Source of the DNA: an uncultured Oribacterium sp.
Lineage (GTDB): Bacteria; Bacillota; Clostridia; Lachnospirales; Lachnospiraceae
Assembly: GCA_946413525.1 (NCBI GenBank)
Contig: CAMKKZ010000020.1
Span: forward strand, 1 to 64,000
Length of the DNA: 64,000 nt
Reading direction: 5' to 3'
A program made the translations under genes and the position numbers. The notes below the pieces were generated by a model. The model searched no databases. It had not been told where the DNA came from and was given only the letters and a program-made list of their open reading frames with translations. Below, in pieces: positions 7,624 to 22,600 of this stretch; the first letter of the stretch is position 1, and each line of letters opens with the position of its first letter.

Positions 7624-10600
7624 ATGAGGAGAAGAAAAGTGAGAAGGTTTGCGGCACTGGCCATGGCCGTATTGATGACTATCAGTCATATGGCGGTGGG
7701 CGATGTGTCGGGCGGACTGTCCGGAACGAGGGCGGAGGAGACGGCAGATACCGGGGATATTTACCTGGATGGCTCGGCTTCGCTGATCGTGGAGGATGAC
7801 GTGATTCTGTCGGAGGAAGGAAATTCCGGCGAGGACCAGCTTCTTGAGGCGGACGGCAATGAAAGCAGCGAGGAAAAGGGAGAAGGCGCGGAAGATGGCC
7901 GGAATCCCGAGGAAGATAATGAGAGTTTGAGTGAGGACGCGGAAGATTCGGACGGGATTGATGGCGCGGAGAATGAGGATGAAGAATTCCCGGCGGAGGA
8001 AGAGAATCTTTCCGGGGAATCTTCGGGCGGTGATGAGGAAGACGCAAATAATTTAACAGAATCGAAGGGAGAGTCAGCGCCTGCGGCCGCGTCCTCCTAT
8101 GCGGAAGATACGGAGACGGAGAACGCCGCCTCCGCTGTTGAGGTGGATGAAAAAAGCACGGGTTCTGAAAGCCTGGTGGAAGACGAGGAGTCGGATTACG
8201 AGAAGAGTAGTTCTGAGGAGGATGGTTCCGAAGAAGGAGAGGGTATTTCGCTGGAAGAGAAAGGCGAAGCGGATTCCGATTTGGATGAAGGCGATGCCGA
8301 AGCTCCGGCTGAATCAGAAGAAGCCGGAGAAGATTCCGAAGGAGAAGGCGCAGGGGCTTTTTCAGGAAATGAGGAAGGCTTCGAAGAAATGGACGGGGAA
8401 GCCGGTGAGGACGTTCAGACAGAAGAGGAAGGTGTTTTTTCATACGGGTCTGATGAAGATACAGATGATTCTGATGGCGATGACGATGGCTTCATGAATG
8501 GCGGCGTAGTCGATGATGGTGATTACGGTGACGCCTTGGTGATTCCATCGGATAAAGCGGCTTCGTTGAGCAATGCTTCCAATCCTTCCGGGAACGGCAC
8601 TTCGAAGGAAACGCAAAATGAAGGAAGCGGAAATCCTTCTGAGGATGGCCGGACTGAGTCTTTTGAGGACGAGGATACGGGAACGATTTCTGATGGTGGG
8701 GATATCGCGCCTGCCGATACAGAGGAGTCTGCCGATGCGGATACAGGAAGCAACGACGCGGCGGCAGATTCGCATGATGGGAGGTACGATACAGAGGACA
8801 AGGCCAGTGCGGGAGATGTCGGCGAGAAGTCGGGTGGCGCGATAAAGGATGGCACCGGAAAGGCAGACGGGGGAGCCGACGCGGAAAACGCGGATGGCAC
8901 AAAGGACGGGGAAGCCCTGCTTCTTGAAGAGGAAGAAGAGGCTCTGCTTGTCGAGACGGAGGAGGAAGCCTCGCTCCTCAGCATTGAAGAGGACTATGAA
9001 GACACGCAGGTGGATTATGGATATGACCATGAAAGCAATACCATCACAATTATCCTTGGGAAGGATTTCAATGAGGATCTTGTGGTGCTGGACAGCCCGA
9101 GGGATGAAGGAATAAGCGGGGATGAGTCAGATGGAGAGAGGCTCGAGGTTATCCTTGATCTTAATGGCCACACGCTGACGCCAAAGGGAGAGAAGAACCA
9201 TACGGGAATCACGGTTTTCGGCAGCCTTACGATTCAGGACAGCGTGGGGGGCGGTCGGATTGATGGCACGGGTCTTGAGAATACGCGTGGAATCGAGGTG
9301 GCCACCAGGGGCATCCTGCGCATTGAGAATAATGTGACCATTTCCAACTTTGACGTTGAAGGAAATGGCGGTGGCATCCTGGTAGACAAGGGCGGCACAG
9401 TATACCTGGCCGGAAGCCGCATTGAAGGGAATTCCGCTGCAGAGAACGGTGGAGGACTTTTCGCGTATGCCGCAAACAGCGTGATTTTTGAAGTTGAAGA
9501 AGGTACGAAGAATATTATTTCCGGGAACCGGGCGAAGAATGGCGGAGGCCTGGCTTTTGCCATGGCCGGAGACGTTAAGAAAGATCCCTTCGACGGATCG
9601 GACCTGGACAATACATTGTATCTGCATGACCTTGTGCTGAGCGATAACGAGGCAGAGGTGAACGGCGGCGGCTTTTATGGTGACGCAGTCCTGGAAGTGG
9701 ATGCCGACGGCATGGAGCTTTCCGGGAATACAGCAGCACAGAGCGGCGGTGGAATGTATTTCAAGGGGGCATCCAGCGTCATGTCCTTTAACAAAAGCCA
9801 GCTTTTCGGGAACGTGGCGGAGAACGCGAACGGCGGGGCTGTGGCCATGGCCGGTGAAGGCTCCACGCTGAGTTTCCACAACAGCGTCCTCGGGGAGGAT
9901 CTGGATGATGAAGGCTTTAAGTTTGAGACGGTGGAGGACAGCCTGCCGGAGGAGGACAAGATTGTTTCGCTTTCGGAGCGGGCGAACCGCGCGTCGAAAG
10001 GCAACGGCGGCGGCATTTATATGTACAGGAAGGCCGTTTTCAAGCTGGATAAGAGCGACATTGCCGGCAACATGGCCTACAAATATGGCGGCGGCTTCTT
10101 CATTGATGGCGCGAACAATTATATAAGTACCGTGGACATGAAGGACAGCCGCATTGAGAACAATGTCCTTGAGGAGGAGACGGCAGGACGCTATGGCGGC
10201 GGTGGCTGCGTCTGGGGTTATGCTGTAATTACCGGGGAAAACATGCTTTTCCGGGGAAATTACGGCGCCCACAGGGGTTCCGGCCTTTACGTGCATGAGC
10301 ATACGAAGAGCATGAGCTTCACGAACAGCAAATTCATCCGGAATCATTTTGAATCCATAATGACCGGCAGCTATGACGGCTACGGCGGCGGTTTCTTTAT
10401 TGCGAACAGCACCCAGGCGAACGCCATGCTGCGCCTTGAGGACTGTCTGTTCCTTGAGAACCAGGCGGACAGCAGCGGCTGTGGGAGCGCGGGCTTCTAT
10501 GCAGGCACGATCAGTAGGGAGCTGATTAATTGTGTCTTCAGGGCGAACTATGCCAGCGGTTCCAGCGGTGGGGCTGGCATGGCCGGCGGTGCATGCACCA

Positions 10601-13600
10601 CGCTGGTGAAGGGCTGTCTTTTTGAGGACAACAAGGCTTTCTATGAAAGGCAGGATAGTTCCTATGGCGGCATGAGCGTGGGCGGCACGGAGCTGGTGAT
10701 GGAGGACACCGTATTTCGGAATAATATGTGCTATCATTGCGGCGGCGGCTTTGGATCCTCCTGCACAAACACATTTCTTAAGAAAGGCGTTCTGGTGGAA
10801 AATAACCGGGCGACCGGGGAGGGCTGGAGTGGCAGCCGGGGCGGCGGCGCGTATTTCAGTGGCACGGTCACCATGCAGGACGGCGTGGTCTTTAAAAACA
10901 ATTCCTCCACTGAGTATGGCGGAGGTCTCTGGACGGCCAATCTGAACATGGAGGGCGGGACCATCACGGAAAACAGGTCCGGACATGGAGGCGGCCTGTA
11001 TTCCGGGAATACTCTCATCATGACCGGTGGGGAGATCACCAACAATACAGCGACCAGCCGATGGGGCGGCGGGATTTACCAGGATGGGTATTCCGATGGC
11101 TCCGTTATTTCCGGCGGCCTGATTTCCGGCAATACCGCATCAGACGGCGGCGGCATTATGAGCAACGCCTGCAATTACCAGAACCGGCTGCTAACCATCA
11201 CCGGCGACGCGAAGATTATTAACAACACTGCGACAAGCTGTGGCGGCGGTATTTACCTATATTGCAGGGGGCATCTTCTGGTGGAGGGCAATGCCAGGAT
11301 AGAGAATAATACGGCGAACAGCGAGGGCGGCGGCATCTACGTTTACTATCTTGCGGATAATGTCACAAATCCCCTCTATCCGTATTCCCTGGACATCCAG
11401 GGTGGTTTCATCCGATACAACCATTCCAAGGGGTGGGGCAACGATATTCGGTCCAGCAGCTCCTGGACCTCCGATCAGGCTTACCGGCGGCGGAACCTTC
11501 GCTTTGCGGCGACTGCGCCCGGCACGGCCTGGTATAATGAAAGGACCAGGGAATATATGACGGAGGCCTGGGACAACAAGGCCCTGAACGATGAATGGCG
11601 CATCCTGGATATGCTTGAGGAAAACCCGGTGCATAATTCAGCGAATTACGACTTCATCTTTTGTGAACTCGAGGGGGAGGCCGCGAAAATCCAGGAGACT
11701 GGTTCGGTTTTCCCTTCCGTGCAGGCAGCAATAGATGCCGCGGTGGATGGGCAGACCGTGCTCATGCTTCATGATCAGCTTGAGAACGTGTCGGTGCCGG
11801 AGGGGAAGACCGTGACGCTGGATCTGGCCGGCTGCAATCTTCATGCCCCGAGGCTGGGATCTGTTATTACCGTTGGGGAAAACGCGGTTTTCACCCTGCG
11901 GGACAGCAGCGAGGGGCAGACCGGTGTGGTTTCCGATGGCCGGGGCAATTACGTCGTCCTTGAGGAAGGGGATTATTTCAGGCCGAAGTGGACCTTCGGC
12001 GGCGCGGTGAACGTCCGAAGCGGCGCGAAATTCTACTTTGAGGGCGGCACAATGAAGAACAATGCCGCCTATGCGGGCTCCGCGGTCTACCTTACAGAAG
12101 GCGCGGAGATGGTGATGAGCGGAGGCAGTATTTATTCGAACAACTTTTCGGAAAGCGGTTATGACCTGGGTGCCGTCTGCGTATATCTGCCCGATGAGCT
12201 GAACGGGAATCCGGCGAAACACGCTGACCGGGGCTACCTCGGCGCGGCTTTCACTATGACCGGGGGCGAGATCCGGGGCAACGATAGCTGCGGCATCGGC
12301 CTGTTCGGCTGCTCCTCCGTGGTACGTATTGAAGGGGATGCGAGGATAAGCAAAAATACCAACCGAGGCGGGATCAACGGAAACATCGGGAGCCGGAAGG
12401 CCGGAGAGGAATACCCGGAGTACAACCTTGTCATTACCGGCGGGGAAATTACCGGGAACAGCTCGGACGGCGGGGGCGCGGTTCGTATGTATGGAGGTGT
12501 CTATGCGCAGATTACCGGCGGTGTCTTTTCAAACAATTCGGCAACCTATGGTGGGGCCTTTTATTTAAGGGACTGGAACCGGCTGTTGCTTTCCGGCAAC
12601 GCGATAGTAAGCGGGAATACCGGTACATATGGCGGCGGGGCTTACCTTATGAACGGCGCGCGGCTTGTGATGGCTGAACAGGCGGTGATAAGCGAAAATA
12701 CCGGAACGAGCAATGGCGGCGGTATTTTTTCCGAGGCCGGCGGCAGATTCCTGATGGAGGGTGGCGCGGTCTTCGGGAACCGTAACGGGCAGGGGAACTG
12801 GAAGAGGGGCACGGATTTTTACTTCAAAAAAGGAAATGCCAATACGGAGATCCTGCTCCGGGACGTCTCCGCAATGCAGAAGGATGGTTATGACATCTGG
12901 CTGAATGAAAGTACCGGAGAGGAATATACAAGCCTTGCGGCAAGCTTTTCCAATGGTGACCCGGAGGCACTTGCGGAAGCTCTTTCAACAGTGGTCAAAC
13001 AGGGCGTGCTGATGCTGAGGGCCACGAAGAGCGATTCCAGGGCGGCATTAATCAGGGAGGTGGAATATCCTACCCTGCAGGCGGCGCTGGACGCGGCAAA
13101 GGACGGGGATGTCATCTACCTGCTGAAAGATCTGCAGGAGAGCGTCGTCATGCAGAATTACCAGAAGAGTCTGGTGCTTGACCTTAATGGCTATACCCTG
13201 AGTGGCGTGAAAGAGCAGATCATCTATATGAATCGGGTGCTGGGGACTCTTACGGTGCGGAATACTCTGGATCAGGAGGATCATGGGCCGAATGAGGTAG
13301 GTCAACTCCTGGAAGAGGTCCCGGAAGAGGGAGAGGCGGCCAGGGACATGAGGGCCTTCTATGTCCGGGGCGGCGGCATCGTGCTGGACGGCATCCATGT
13401 TTCCGGCTTCCATCACAGCGGATCGGGCGGAGCCATTTACCTCGGCACGTCTCAGCTTAATAACAATACGAACCATGATACCAATACCTATTATGACGGC
13501 ACGCTCCTTGTGACAAACGGCAGCGTTTTTGAGAATTGCAGCAGCAATGGCAGCGGTGGGGCAGTCTATGCCTATTCCTACAGCGATAATGGCTGGAACA

Positions 13601-16600
13601 GTACCATTACCTCCATTATCGTGGAAGGGGAGAGCACATTCCAGAACTGCTACGCAAAGTCAAACGGCGGCGCGATTTATCAGAACGCCGACGTGGTCTG
13701 TTATCTCGAGGGCAAGCAGAACGTCCTGCGCCTCAGCGGGGGCAGCAAGTTCCTGAATAATGAATGCGTGGCGAACGGCGGCGCCGTCTGGTTCCAGGGC
13801 TGGCGGGACAGTAAAAATTATAGGGACGCGCGGCAGGAGGACGTTCGCATTTATGACGTGACCATTTCCGATAATAGGGCAAAAAACAAGGGCGGCGGAG
13901 TCTACCTCTATGCCTGCAGCCCGGTAATCGGCCGGGAACGTGCGGAGGGGGAGGAAGAGCACAGCACCCACTTTAACCGGAACACTGTATGGAGGGCACA
14001 TAACGGCTGGGCAGGCGGCGGACTCTACATTGAGGCCTGGAGCAATGCGCTGGAATATGCCACCCTCCGGAACCTGGATATCTCCGGGAACTATGCCTTT
14101 ACGGACGGCGGCGGCCTCGCCCTGTACAGTATGCCCGCCTCTATCAAGGACTGCGACATTGAATATAATACGGTCTCTGAGTACCAGGGCTATGCGGGAG
14201 GTCTTTGCTACAAGGGGGCAAGCTCACTGGATAGCTCCCGTGCGCTGACCATGGAGGACTGCGTCATCCAGGGGAACCGGGCAAGGTACGGCGGCGGTAT
14301 GCATCTTGACACCATCGCAAATGGATCCCTGTTCCGAAACGTGAAGGTGACGAACAACTTCGCGAAGGAGCAGGGCGGGGGGATCCGAATCCGGGACGGG
14401 AGTTATACTGCTGGTTCCGTATTTACCCTGGATCACTGCGCAATCAGCAATAATGCCCATAACGGGGTCGATGCCTATTTCCACCGCCTTGCAGTGGATT
14501 TCCATGACTGCGAGGTCAAGGATAATGTGGGCGGGATTTCCATGTCGTGCAACCAGACTATTTACTCAAGAACGACGCCGGAGGAGATCGCGTTAGAGAT
14601 TGAGAAGTACCCCATCTTCATCCTGAGCGGCAGCACGGTGGTGAGCGGCCATACCGGACGCGGCGTTTATTCCAATGTAAGGACCTATATCCGGGACAAT
14701 GTGCAGATCATCAACAATTCCGTGAACGGGAACGGCGGCGCGTTTTACCAGCACAACGGTTCCTTCGAGATGACCGGGGGGACGATCTCCGGCAACACGG
14801 CGCAGAACGGCGGCGGCATTTACTTTAACCGAGATTGGAACTTTGTGCTTGCCAATGAGTTTGACAATGTGATAAACGGGGAGAATGCCCGCATCAGTAA
14901 CAACACGGCAAACCACCCCAACCCCAGCTGGGAGTGCGGCGGCGGCGGAATTTATTTAAGCCACTATAACAAGCTGGCGATTAAAAACGGCGAGGTCACG
15001 GGGAACACGACGAACAATTACGGCGGCGGCATTTTTGTTCAATACGCGAGATCCAACCTGACCTTGTCGGATCAGGGGAAGATTTACGGGAATAAGGCCC
15101 TCTACGGGCAGGACGTGCTGGGGAATTTCCATAGCAGTTATAGTAACGAGAGCGCTACGCAGATCAACCTCATGAAGGCCTCCGACATGTTCCTTGACGA
15201 GGAGGGGCAGGCGGGCGGCCACCAGGGTGTCTGCTGGCTGGAGGAGCGTTCCGATGAACGCTTTACTGATGTGATCAAGGGACATCTTTCCCACATCGTG
15301 CGTCTCACGCTGGAATACAAGACCGTGAAGCCGGCGGCGGCGGTGAAGGACAGTCCGGACAGCAGCACCTATGCCATTTACAATTCCGTCCAGGACGCCA
15401 TCGGGGCGATTCTGGAAGGCCGCCATGGAGCCTACGAGGGGGGCCGGAAGCCGGAGATCGTCCTGGTGGACGATGTTTCGGAAAATGTCCTGATTCCCGG
15501 ATCGGCCGACATTATACTGAACCTGAATGGTCATTTGCTGGAGGGCATCGGGATGTCCGCCATCAAATGCGACGGGATCGTGGAAATCGTGGACGAGAAG
15601 AAGGCGGTGACCGGAAATGCGGAAGCCGAGAGCCGGATCTTTGATGCCGGAGAAGGAACCGGCACAATCCGGGGCACCGCGTATGTGGCCGGCGGCGGCA
15701 TCTTCGTGGAGAATGGAGGTTACGCTGTACTGTCATCCGGGCAGGTTTCTGGCAGCCGGGCAGGTAACAATAATAGTAACAATTCTTACGGAGGCGGCGC
15801 TGTCTGTGTCGATGCGGGAACCTTCGTCCTGCGCGGCTCGGGAGCCCTGCGGGAGAATATATGCCAGTATTATGGCGCGGCCGTGCTGGTCAAGAACAAG
15901 TCCTCATCCTTCCGCATGGAGGGCGGCGTGATTGAGGGCAACAGGTGCCTCGACGGTGTCGTCTATAATCGGGGCGGATTCGTGATCATCAGTGGAGGCA
16001 CGATTCAGAAGAACACGATCACCGGCTGCGGAACTGTCCTTACCACGAGCGATGGCATTACAAGTATCGCGGGGACGGACGGCGCGAACCCGGTCAGAAT
16101 CATTAATAACACGGCTTCCGTCAAGGGCGCCGCGGCATATATCGGAAGCGGCCGTATGATGCTTTCCAATGTTTTGATGGAGGGCAACAAGGTGACGTCC
16201 GTCCTTGGCGGGAGCGGCAACAACGCGAATGGCGGCGGCGCGGTCTACCAGGCTGGCGGCACTGTTTACATCAGCGATGGTACTGTCATACGGAATAATA
16301 CTGCCTGCCGGGGAGCGGGCTTCTACCAGAATGCCGGCAAGACCTACATGATGGGCGGAATTATTACCGGGAACCGGGCGCAGCGCGGCGGCGGTATCGC
16401 CCAGTACCCCCTGGGGGTGGGTGAGTTTATCATGTCCCAGGGCTACGTGGCGGGGAACTTCACCACGGACTACAATGCCGGGAACGATATCTATTCCTGG
16501 TACGAGGGAACCGGCGACTATTACCATGGTAATAATGTGAATTATTGGCCGAAATTCACCGCGGCGCCGGCTTTTCAGATGGGAGATGAGTCCTATAATG

Positions 16601-19600
16601 CCTGGAAGGACGACACCTATAACGGAAAGACAAGGACATCGAAGATTATTACCACTCATGAAGACAGCAGCGTGGGCGGCCAGTACATCACGGGGAGCAT
16701 CATGAATTCCGCGAATCTCCAGCTCACGGCGTCCCACTATGACACGGAAGTGAACAAAGAGTTTGACAATGACGTCTACATTGTCTCCCTCCTTATGCAG
16801 GACGATAAGGGGGATTACGGTCTGAAGGACGGGAGCTCAGTGAACAGCGCCATGCTGGAGCATGAGAAAACAGTGGAACAGATGGAGGGCGCGGTCCTGC
16901 AGGAGGATGGCAGTTACCTTTACAACGGGCAGAGCTATGAGGCCGGACAGATTGCTGCCTGGAAGGCGGGCGAGGACTCGAGCCAGAATAACCGTCTTGT
17001 GCGTTCCTTTGATACGATGATATATTCCTTTAAGATTTCCATCAAGATTCGGGAGGACGCGGTCAAGAAGGAAAAGAGGACTGTCCACCCCTGGCTGGAA
17101 ATCGAGCTTCCCTGCGACACCACGGAGGCAGAGTTCGACCTTACGAAGCTGCAGCAGATCTTTACCAGCGCCCCGTCCTACAGCATCAAGCAGGTGGACG
17201 GAAAGACGGTTCAGACTATTTCAGGCTACTGGGAAGAGGTGATGGAGGGCCAGACCAGGGATGCAACTGTAAGATCGAAGCCTGTGACGATCTCAATTCA
17301 TGGCATGAAGAACGGGGATACCCTGAAGCCCAGGTTCCGCGCCTGGATTGAAGGAAACGAGACGAACGAATCCGGCACGCCTTCCAACGCTGCGGAGCAG
17401 GGAAGTGGGAATGGTGGCGGGGATGGTAACACCAACTCCGATAACAGCACCACGTCGACAGTACAGACGCCATCTGCATCGGCGCCGCAGACGATGTCTG
17501 TCACGACAATGCAGTCGGTATCCACTGCGGCAGGACAGACTGCTTCCTTTGCGGAAGCGCAGTCAGTATCCGTTGCGGAAGACAATGGTGGTGAAAGCTC
17601 TGGCCTGAACGGCACCCGGGAGGAACTGGAGGCTGCGATGGCCGGCATGGAAGAGATGGTGGAGGAGGCCGCCAGCCTCTTCGAGGATGGGGACGGTTCA
17701 GCCGGCGGTGGAACGGTTGGAGCCTCCGGGGAAAGTGACGGCTCAGGAAGAAACTGGGTCGAGTACGTGAACTGTTTCGATTCGCCGACCATTACCATTT
17801 CCGCGGTGCCGAAATATGACGTGATGATTGATTACAACAGCCGGATGGCCTATGATGGGTACTTTAATTTGAGAACCGGCGAGGAGAGTACGGCAGAGGA
17901 GTACAGGAGGGCACAGCTTGACGGCGATACGGACATTATCCATGGCATGATGCTGGGGTATGGCCTTTTGGTTAGCCTGTATAATGATAACACGAAGGAA
18001 GCGCTGAAAGGCCTTGAATTTCCTGAACGGGAGCTTTCCTTTGATGTGAGCTTCCGGGGAAAGCTGTATTATAATACGGAGCCTCTCTTCAAGGAGGGCA
18101 GCGAGTACGAGGCGCTGGGAACCGGAAGACCTTACATCTGGGCATATAAGGAGAACGTAAATTCGAAGCTGGGCAAGCCTTTGAACGAGCCCGCCCTCTA
18201 CACGATGAACATGGACTGGAATGATGAGGACGATATCACAAAGTTTACGCGTTATGCCTGGAATGCGGCCCCGTTTAACAGCGGGGGTGGCGAGAACGCC
18301 TGCTACAGCGGCGGTTCCTGGGAAGTGACCGGACAGCAGCCTGTGGGCGTGGACGGTACGGGAGGTCCGGTGGGAGGCACTGACGGCACAGGAGGTACGG
18401 GCAGCACCACGGGAGAGGGCGATGGAGCCGGAAACGCGGCTGGGTTTTCAAACGGGACGGAAACCACGGTTCACGTGAAGGTGACGAATTACGGCCTGAA
18501 TTCCGACAGCTACCCGAATAAAAGCTCTGATGGACAGATGGATGACAGGTTTAATACGTCTGCAATCAAGCCCTTTACCGCAGGCTATATCCAGGTGGTC
18601 TTCCCCTACAACGAGGACAAGATCAAGGAAGCCTACGCCCTGGAAAATGACGGGAAGGTCTTCAGCGGCTATCTGACCGTGGCCATGGAGGCGTCCGTGT
18701 CGAATTTCAACGCGAAGGGGAAGAGCGGGGATGACCCGGTCTCCGCAGACGACCCGAAGGGTCTGGAAACCTTGAATACCTATTACGGGCGTCCCAATGA
18801 CTCCGACCTTGCGGAGGAGGGCATCGCGGTAAGGGAGATGCGCTATGCGGACAACTATTCCTTTAACGACTTTCAGCGTTATATCCCGGGGCAGGGCTCC
18901 GGAGGGGATGGAGATACTATTTCTAAGACGGCGTACTTCCTGAAGAAAAGCGGGGCAGAACTGACCGGTTCCGGCGGCAAGGGTTCCACGCCAATCAATT
19001 CAGCCGTGTATGTGGGCGGAGAGGTGACATTCCAAAGCCGCCTGATCCATACGGATGACATTGAAGAGCCTCGTTATTACATCGATGAGAAGGATTTCAG
19101 CACTACTAGAGACAATTTGGTGGAGTATAATTACATGACCGCGCTGAACCTGCTGCAGAAGTTTGACGCGGAGGTCTATCATCCGGCCTATGCGAACTCT
19201 ACGACCATAAACAAATCAGTTACCGGCAGTTACACGTTGCAGGGTAAGGACCGGGATGGGAAGGCGGTCAATGCCTTCACCATCAGCACCACAGAGACTG
19301 ATGCGGAGTGGGACGAAATATCGGATTCCAAGCCGCGCCGTTTCTTCCTGACCATCCTCTACGCGGCGAAACCGGACGGGGAGAATTGGGTGAAAGAGCC
19401 GAAACAGGTGGGTAATGACATTCTGGATGATGGCGGGGCGGCTGACATGGACAGGTACCATGAGGAGAACCTGCTGTATTATTCCTCGCTGAAAGCCCTT
19501 GAGGATGACGGAAAGACTTGCGTGGCAATCCTTTATGAGTTCCGGAACACGGCTATCCGTACCGGCCGGAGCATCAAGGCCAATGCCTATCTGGATGTGA

Positions 19601-22600
19601 CCTCTGACTTCACAAAGACGGGGAACACCTATATTACGACTAATGATGTCCGTGCCTGGAAAACCTATCGCCGTTATTTCAAGGAGATGTGGCGGAAGGT
19701 GACGAAGGACAAATGGGACACGAACTGGCAGAAATATCTCTACAGCTATAGTTATTGGACTGATAGCAGCTACACGCCGCTGCCGGCCGGATCGACCAGG
19801 GAGAGGTACGGGGAGGATGCTTCATCAGAAGGAGCGAACGACAGCCTTTCCCAACGTTCCGCCTGGGAAAGGAAGGTTTACACAAAAGAGGATACTGAGG
19901 AGGGGGTGAAGACCAGGTATATTGGCAATTCAACCTTTACAGGCTATACCTTCTTCCACCGAAGCTACGATGATTTGCTGGAGGGCGGGAATTATTACAA
20001 CAAGACTCAGTACCGGCGTGGGAACCGGGTGCCTGGCACCCACAATGGATGGGATCATGGGAATGTGCTGCTTCTGTACACATTAGACACTGCCATTGCC
20101 ATCCATAATATTGATATCCCGGTGGGATCCAATGCGTACCAGTCAAGCTACAACGTGACGAAGGGCGAGCGGATCGTGAACTACAGGGTATGGCCGGAAA
20201 TCAACGTTTCCAGTGAGGCAACGCCTACCCCGTTGGTGGAGAACGGGACCCAGTCCGTGCAGGTCAACATCGAGCTGGCGCTGCCGGAGAAGCTGCATTA
20301 CAGGGAAGGATCCTTCACCCTGGAATATGGCAGCAGCGAATATACAGCGGATCAGATGCAGTGGGAGGCGGTACCTTCGGAAGATGGGCGCAAGATCATG
20401 GTTACGGTTTTCGTGACTGACGCGAAAAAGAAGCTTCCTAACTTTACTTTTGCCTGTGACATCGGCGATATGCGGGACGATGAGAAGGACGTGAAACATG
20501 GCGACTGGCTGCAGGTCTCAAGCACCATCTGGGCTGAGTACCAGGAGGTGAACCGGCTGGCGGCGGAAGCCCACGTTTCAGCCGTGACGGTTTCTGTTGT
20601 GAAGGAGACCTCCAGTGGAATCAAGAAAGATGTCGGGGAAACCCTTGTGGAGCTTGGGGAAGACCTAGTCTACACCCTGAGCTACGTGAATGGCAGCAAG
20701 AGCGCCGTGAGCGGCCGCTTCGCAGACGTCCTGCCCTATAACGGGGATGCGCGTTCCACGGATTTCACGGGAGCGTACCGGGTGAAGCGGATTGACGTCC
20801 TCTTCCAGGATGGCCTGAGTTATGACCGTTTCCTGGGGGATGGGACTGAAGACGCTGTCAAAGGGAGGCTGTTCTACCTTGCGGGAGCAACGGTCCCCGC
20901 TAATGAGGAAGCCCAGGCTGCACTCATTGCCAGGATGTCGGATGCCGGCTCCGGGCTTGGTGAGCTTGTGGATGGCCAGGACGGCGTGGAAGTGGAAGAG
21001 GACGCGGACAATCTGAGCGTAAGCTACCTCATTCAAAGTGACATGCTCCTACAGACGGAAGGGGCACAGAATGCGTATGCCTTGTTTGCTCTTGTTCCGA
21101 ACCTTGCCGGAATGGACGAAGGGAAGGTCGAGGAAGATAAGGGGCTTAAGAAAGGAGTGACCATCCGCATCGTGCTCTCGCCGGTATCGGCAGATAATTC
21201 CGATGGGGAGAAGATGCTGGAGTACAGAGTTAACAATACCACGACCAGGGTGCAGTCCGGCGGCAAACAGTACGGGAACAACTTCCTGTTCTATGACGGG
21301 CCAATGGAAAATGTCCCCAATCCCGCAAGTGTCATGCGTTCCAGCATAGTCCGGATTAGCACGGTAGGACGTTATATTAGCGGCCTGGTCTGGCTGGACA
21401 AGGACAGGGACAATCTTTATGCCAGCAAGAACAGCAATGACCTTTTGATGCAGAACGTGGATGTTTACCTGCTGAAGGAAGACGGAAACGGGAACTACGT
21501 TACGGCGACAGACGTTCTTGGAAGAGAGGTGGTGCCTGTACGGACCAGTAACCAGGGCAGGTACTTCTTTGAAAATCTGGGACCGGGGAACTACAAGGTG
21601 GAGATTCGAAACGACCGGGATCCAAAAGTGGCTTATAACGTGGTGAGTACGAATAACAACATTACGAAGAAGCCTATCGACTTCAACCTTCTGGCCCTTG
21701 CGGATAAGAATGTCGGCAAGGTCGCCGGAAGCAAGGGTGAGTTCGCGGGGATAAGCGAGGGCGCCGCTGAGGTGGCCGGCACCGTGGCTACGGGCAGCAA
21801 GCTGGTGGCCAGGACCGTGAACATTCCTCTGCCAAGGAAAGACGAAATCAGCGGCGGAGTTTACCCGAGCCCGAACTGGAATTTCGGCCTCTTCTATATG
21901 ACGCCGGCTCTTGAGAAGCAGTGGGACAAGATGATGTTCCCTGTTTCGGGCAGTACGGAGGTGAAGCTGAAGCTGGTCGGAACGATTGGCGGCGAAGCGG
22001 AAGGCGATGGAGGCGGAAGCGATACCGAAACTCTTGTTGGAGAGAACCAGATGGAAAAGACTGTGGTTTACAGTAATAATCTGGTGATGAAACAGGCCGG
22101 CAAGGCCGTGACATCAAGCCCTACCGTACCGGCCGGCATGGCGGCATGGATTAACAATGTCAGGGGCGGAACCTTCGCCGACCGAGTGGAAACAAGGGCC
22201 GGTGAAAGCGCGCCAAGCTATTATTGGACGTTTGAGACAACGGCAATCCCGCTTCCGGCGAGGGCTTATCTTGACGGGGTGGAGTACGATGTTTCCTATC
22301 ATCTGGAGGAGGAACTTGTGAAGGGGACAACAGATGTGGAGAGCGTCTGGCTTACTCCGGTCACATCCGTCTCCGTTTCGGAGGATAAGGCGGTAGTCAG
22401 CCTGAAGGCGATGAACGAAAGGGTGCTTTCAGAATTCGGCTTCACGAAGGTGGATTCGAAGGACAGCAGCAAGCATCTTTCCGGGGCGCAGTTTACGCTG
22501 TACCGCTCCCGTGGGGAATTCTCCACCTTCCAGGCGGGTGATGCCGTAGCCATGGTGAAGCTCGGAGACGGTACCTATCGGCCGAAGCATGGCAATGAGA

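Noticed and set aside
9127..10986. 619-codon open frame on the minus strand
   Set aside because: It lies antisense to the beta-helix region, where repeated GGC/GGT-type codons deplete stops on the other strand. No ribosome binding site or domain.
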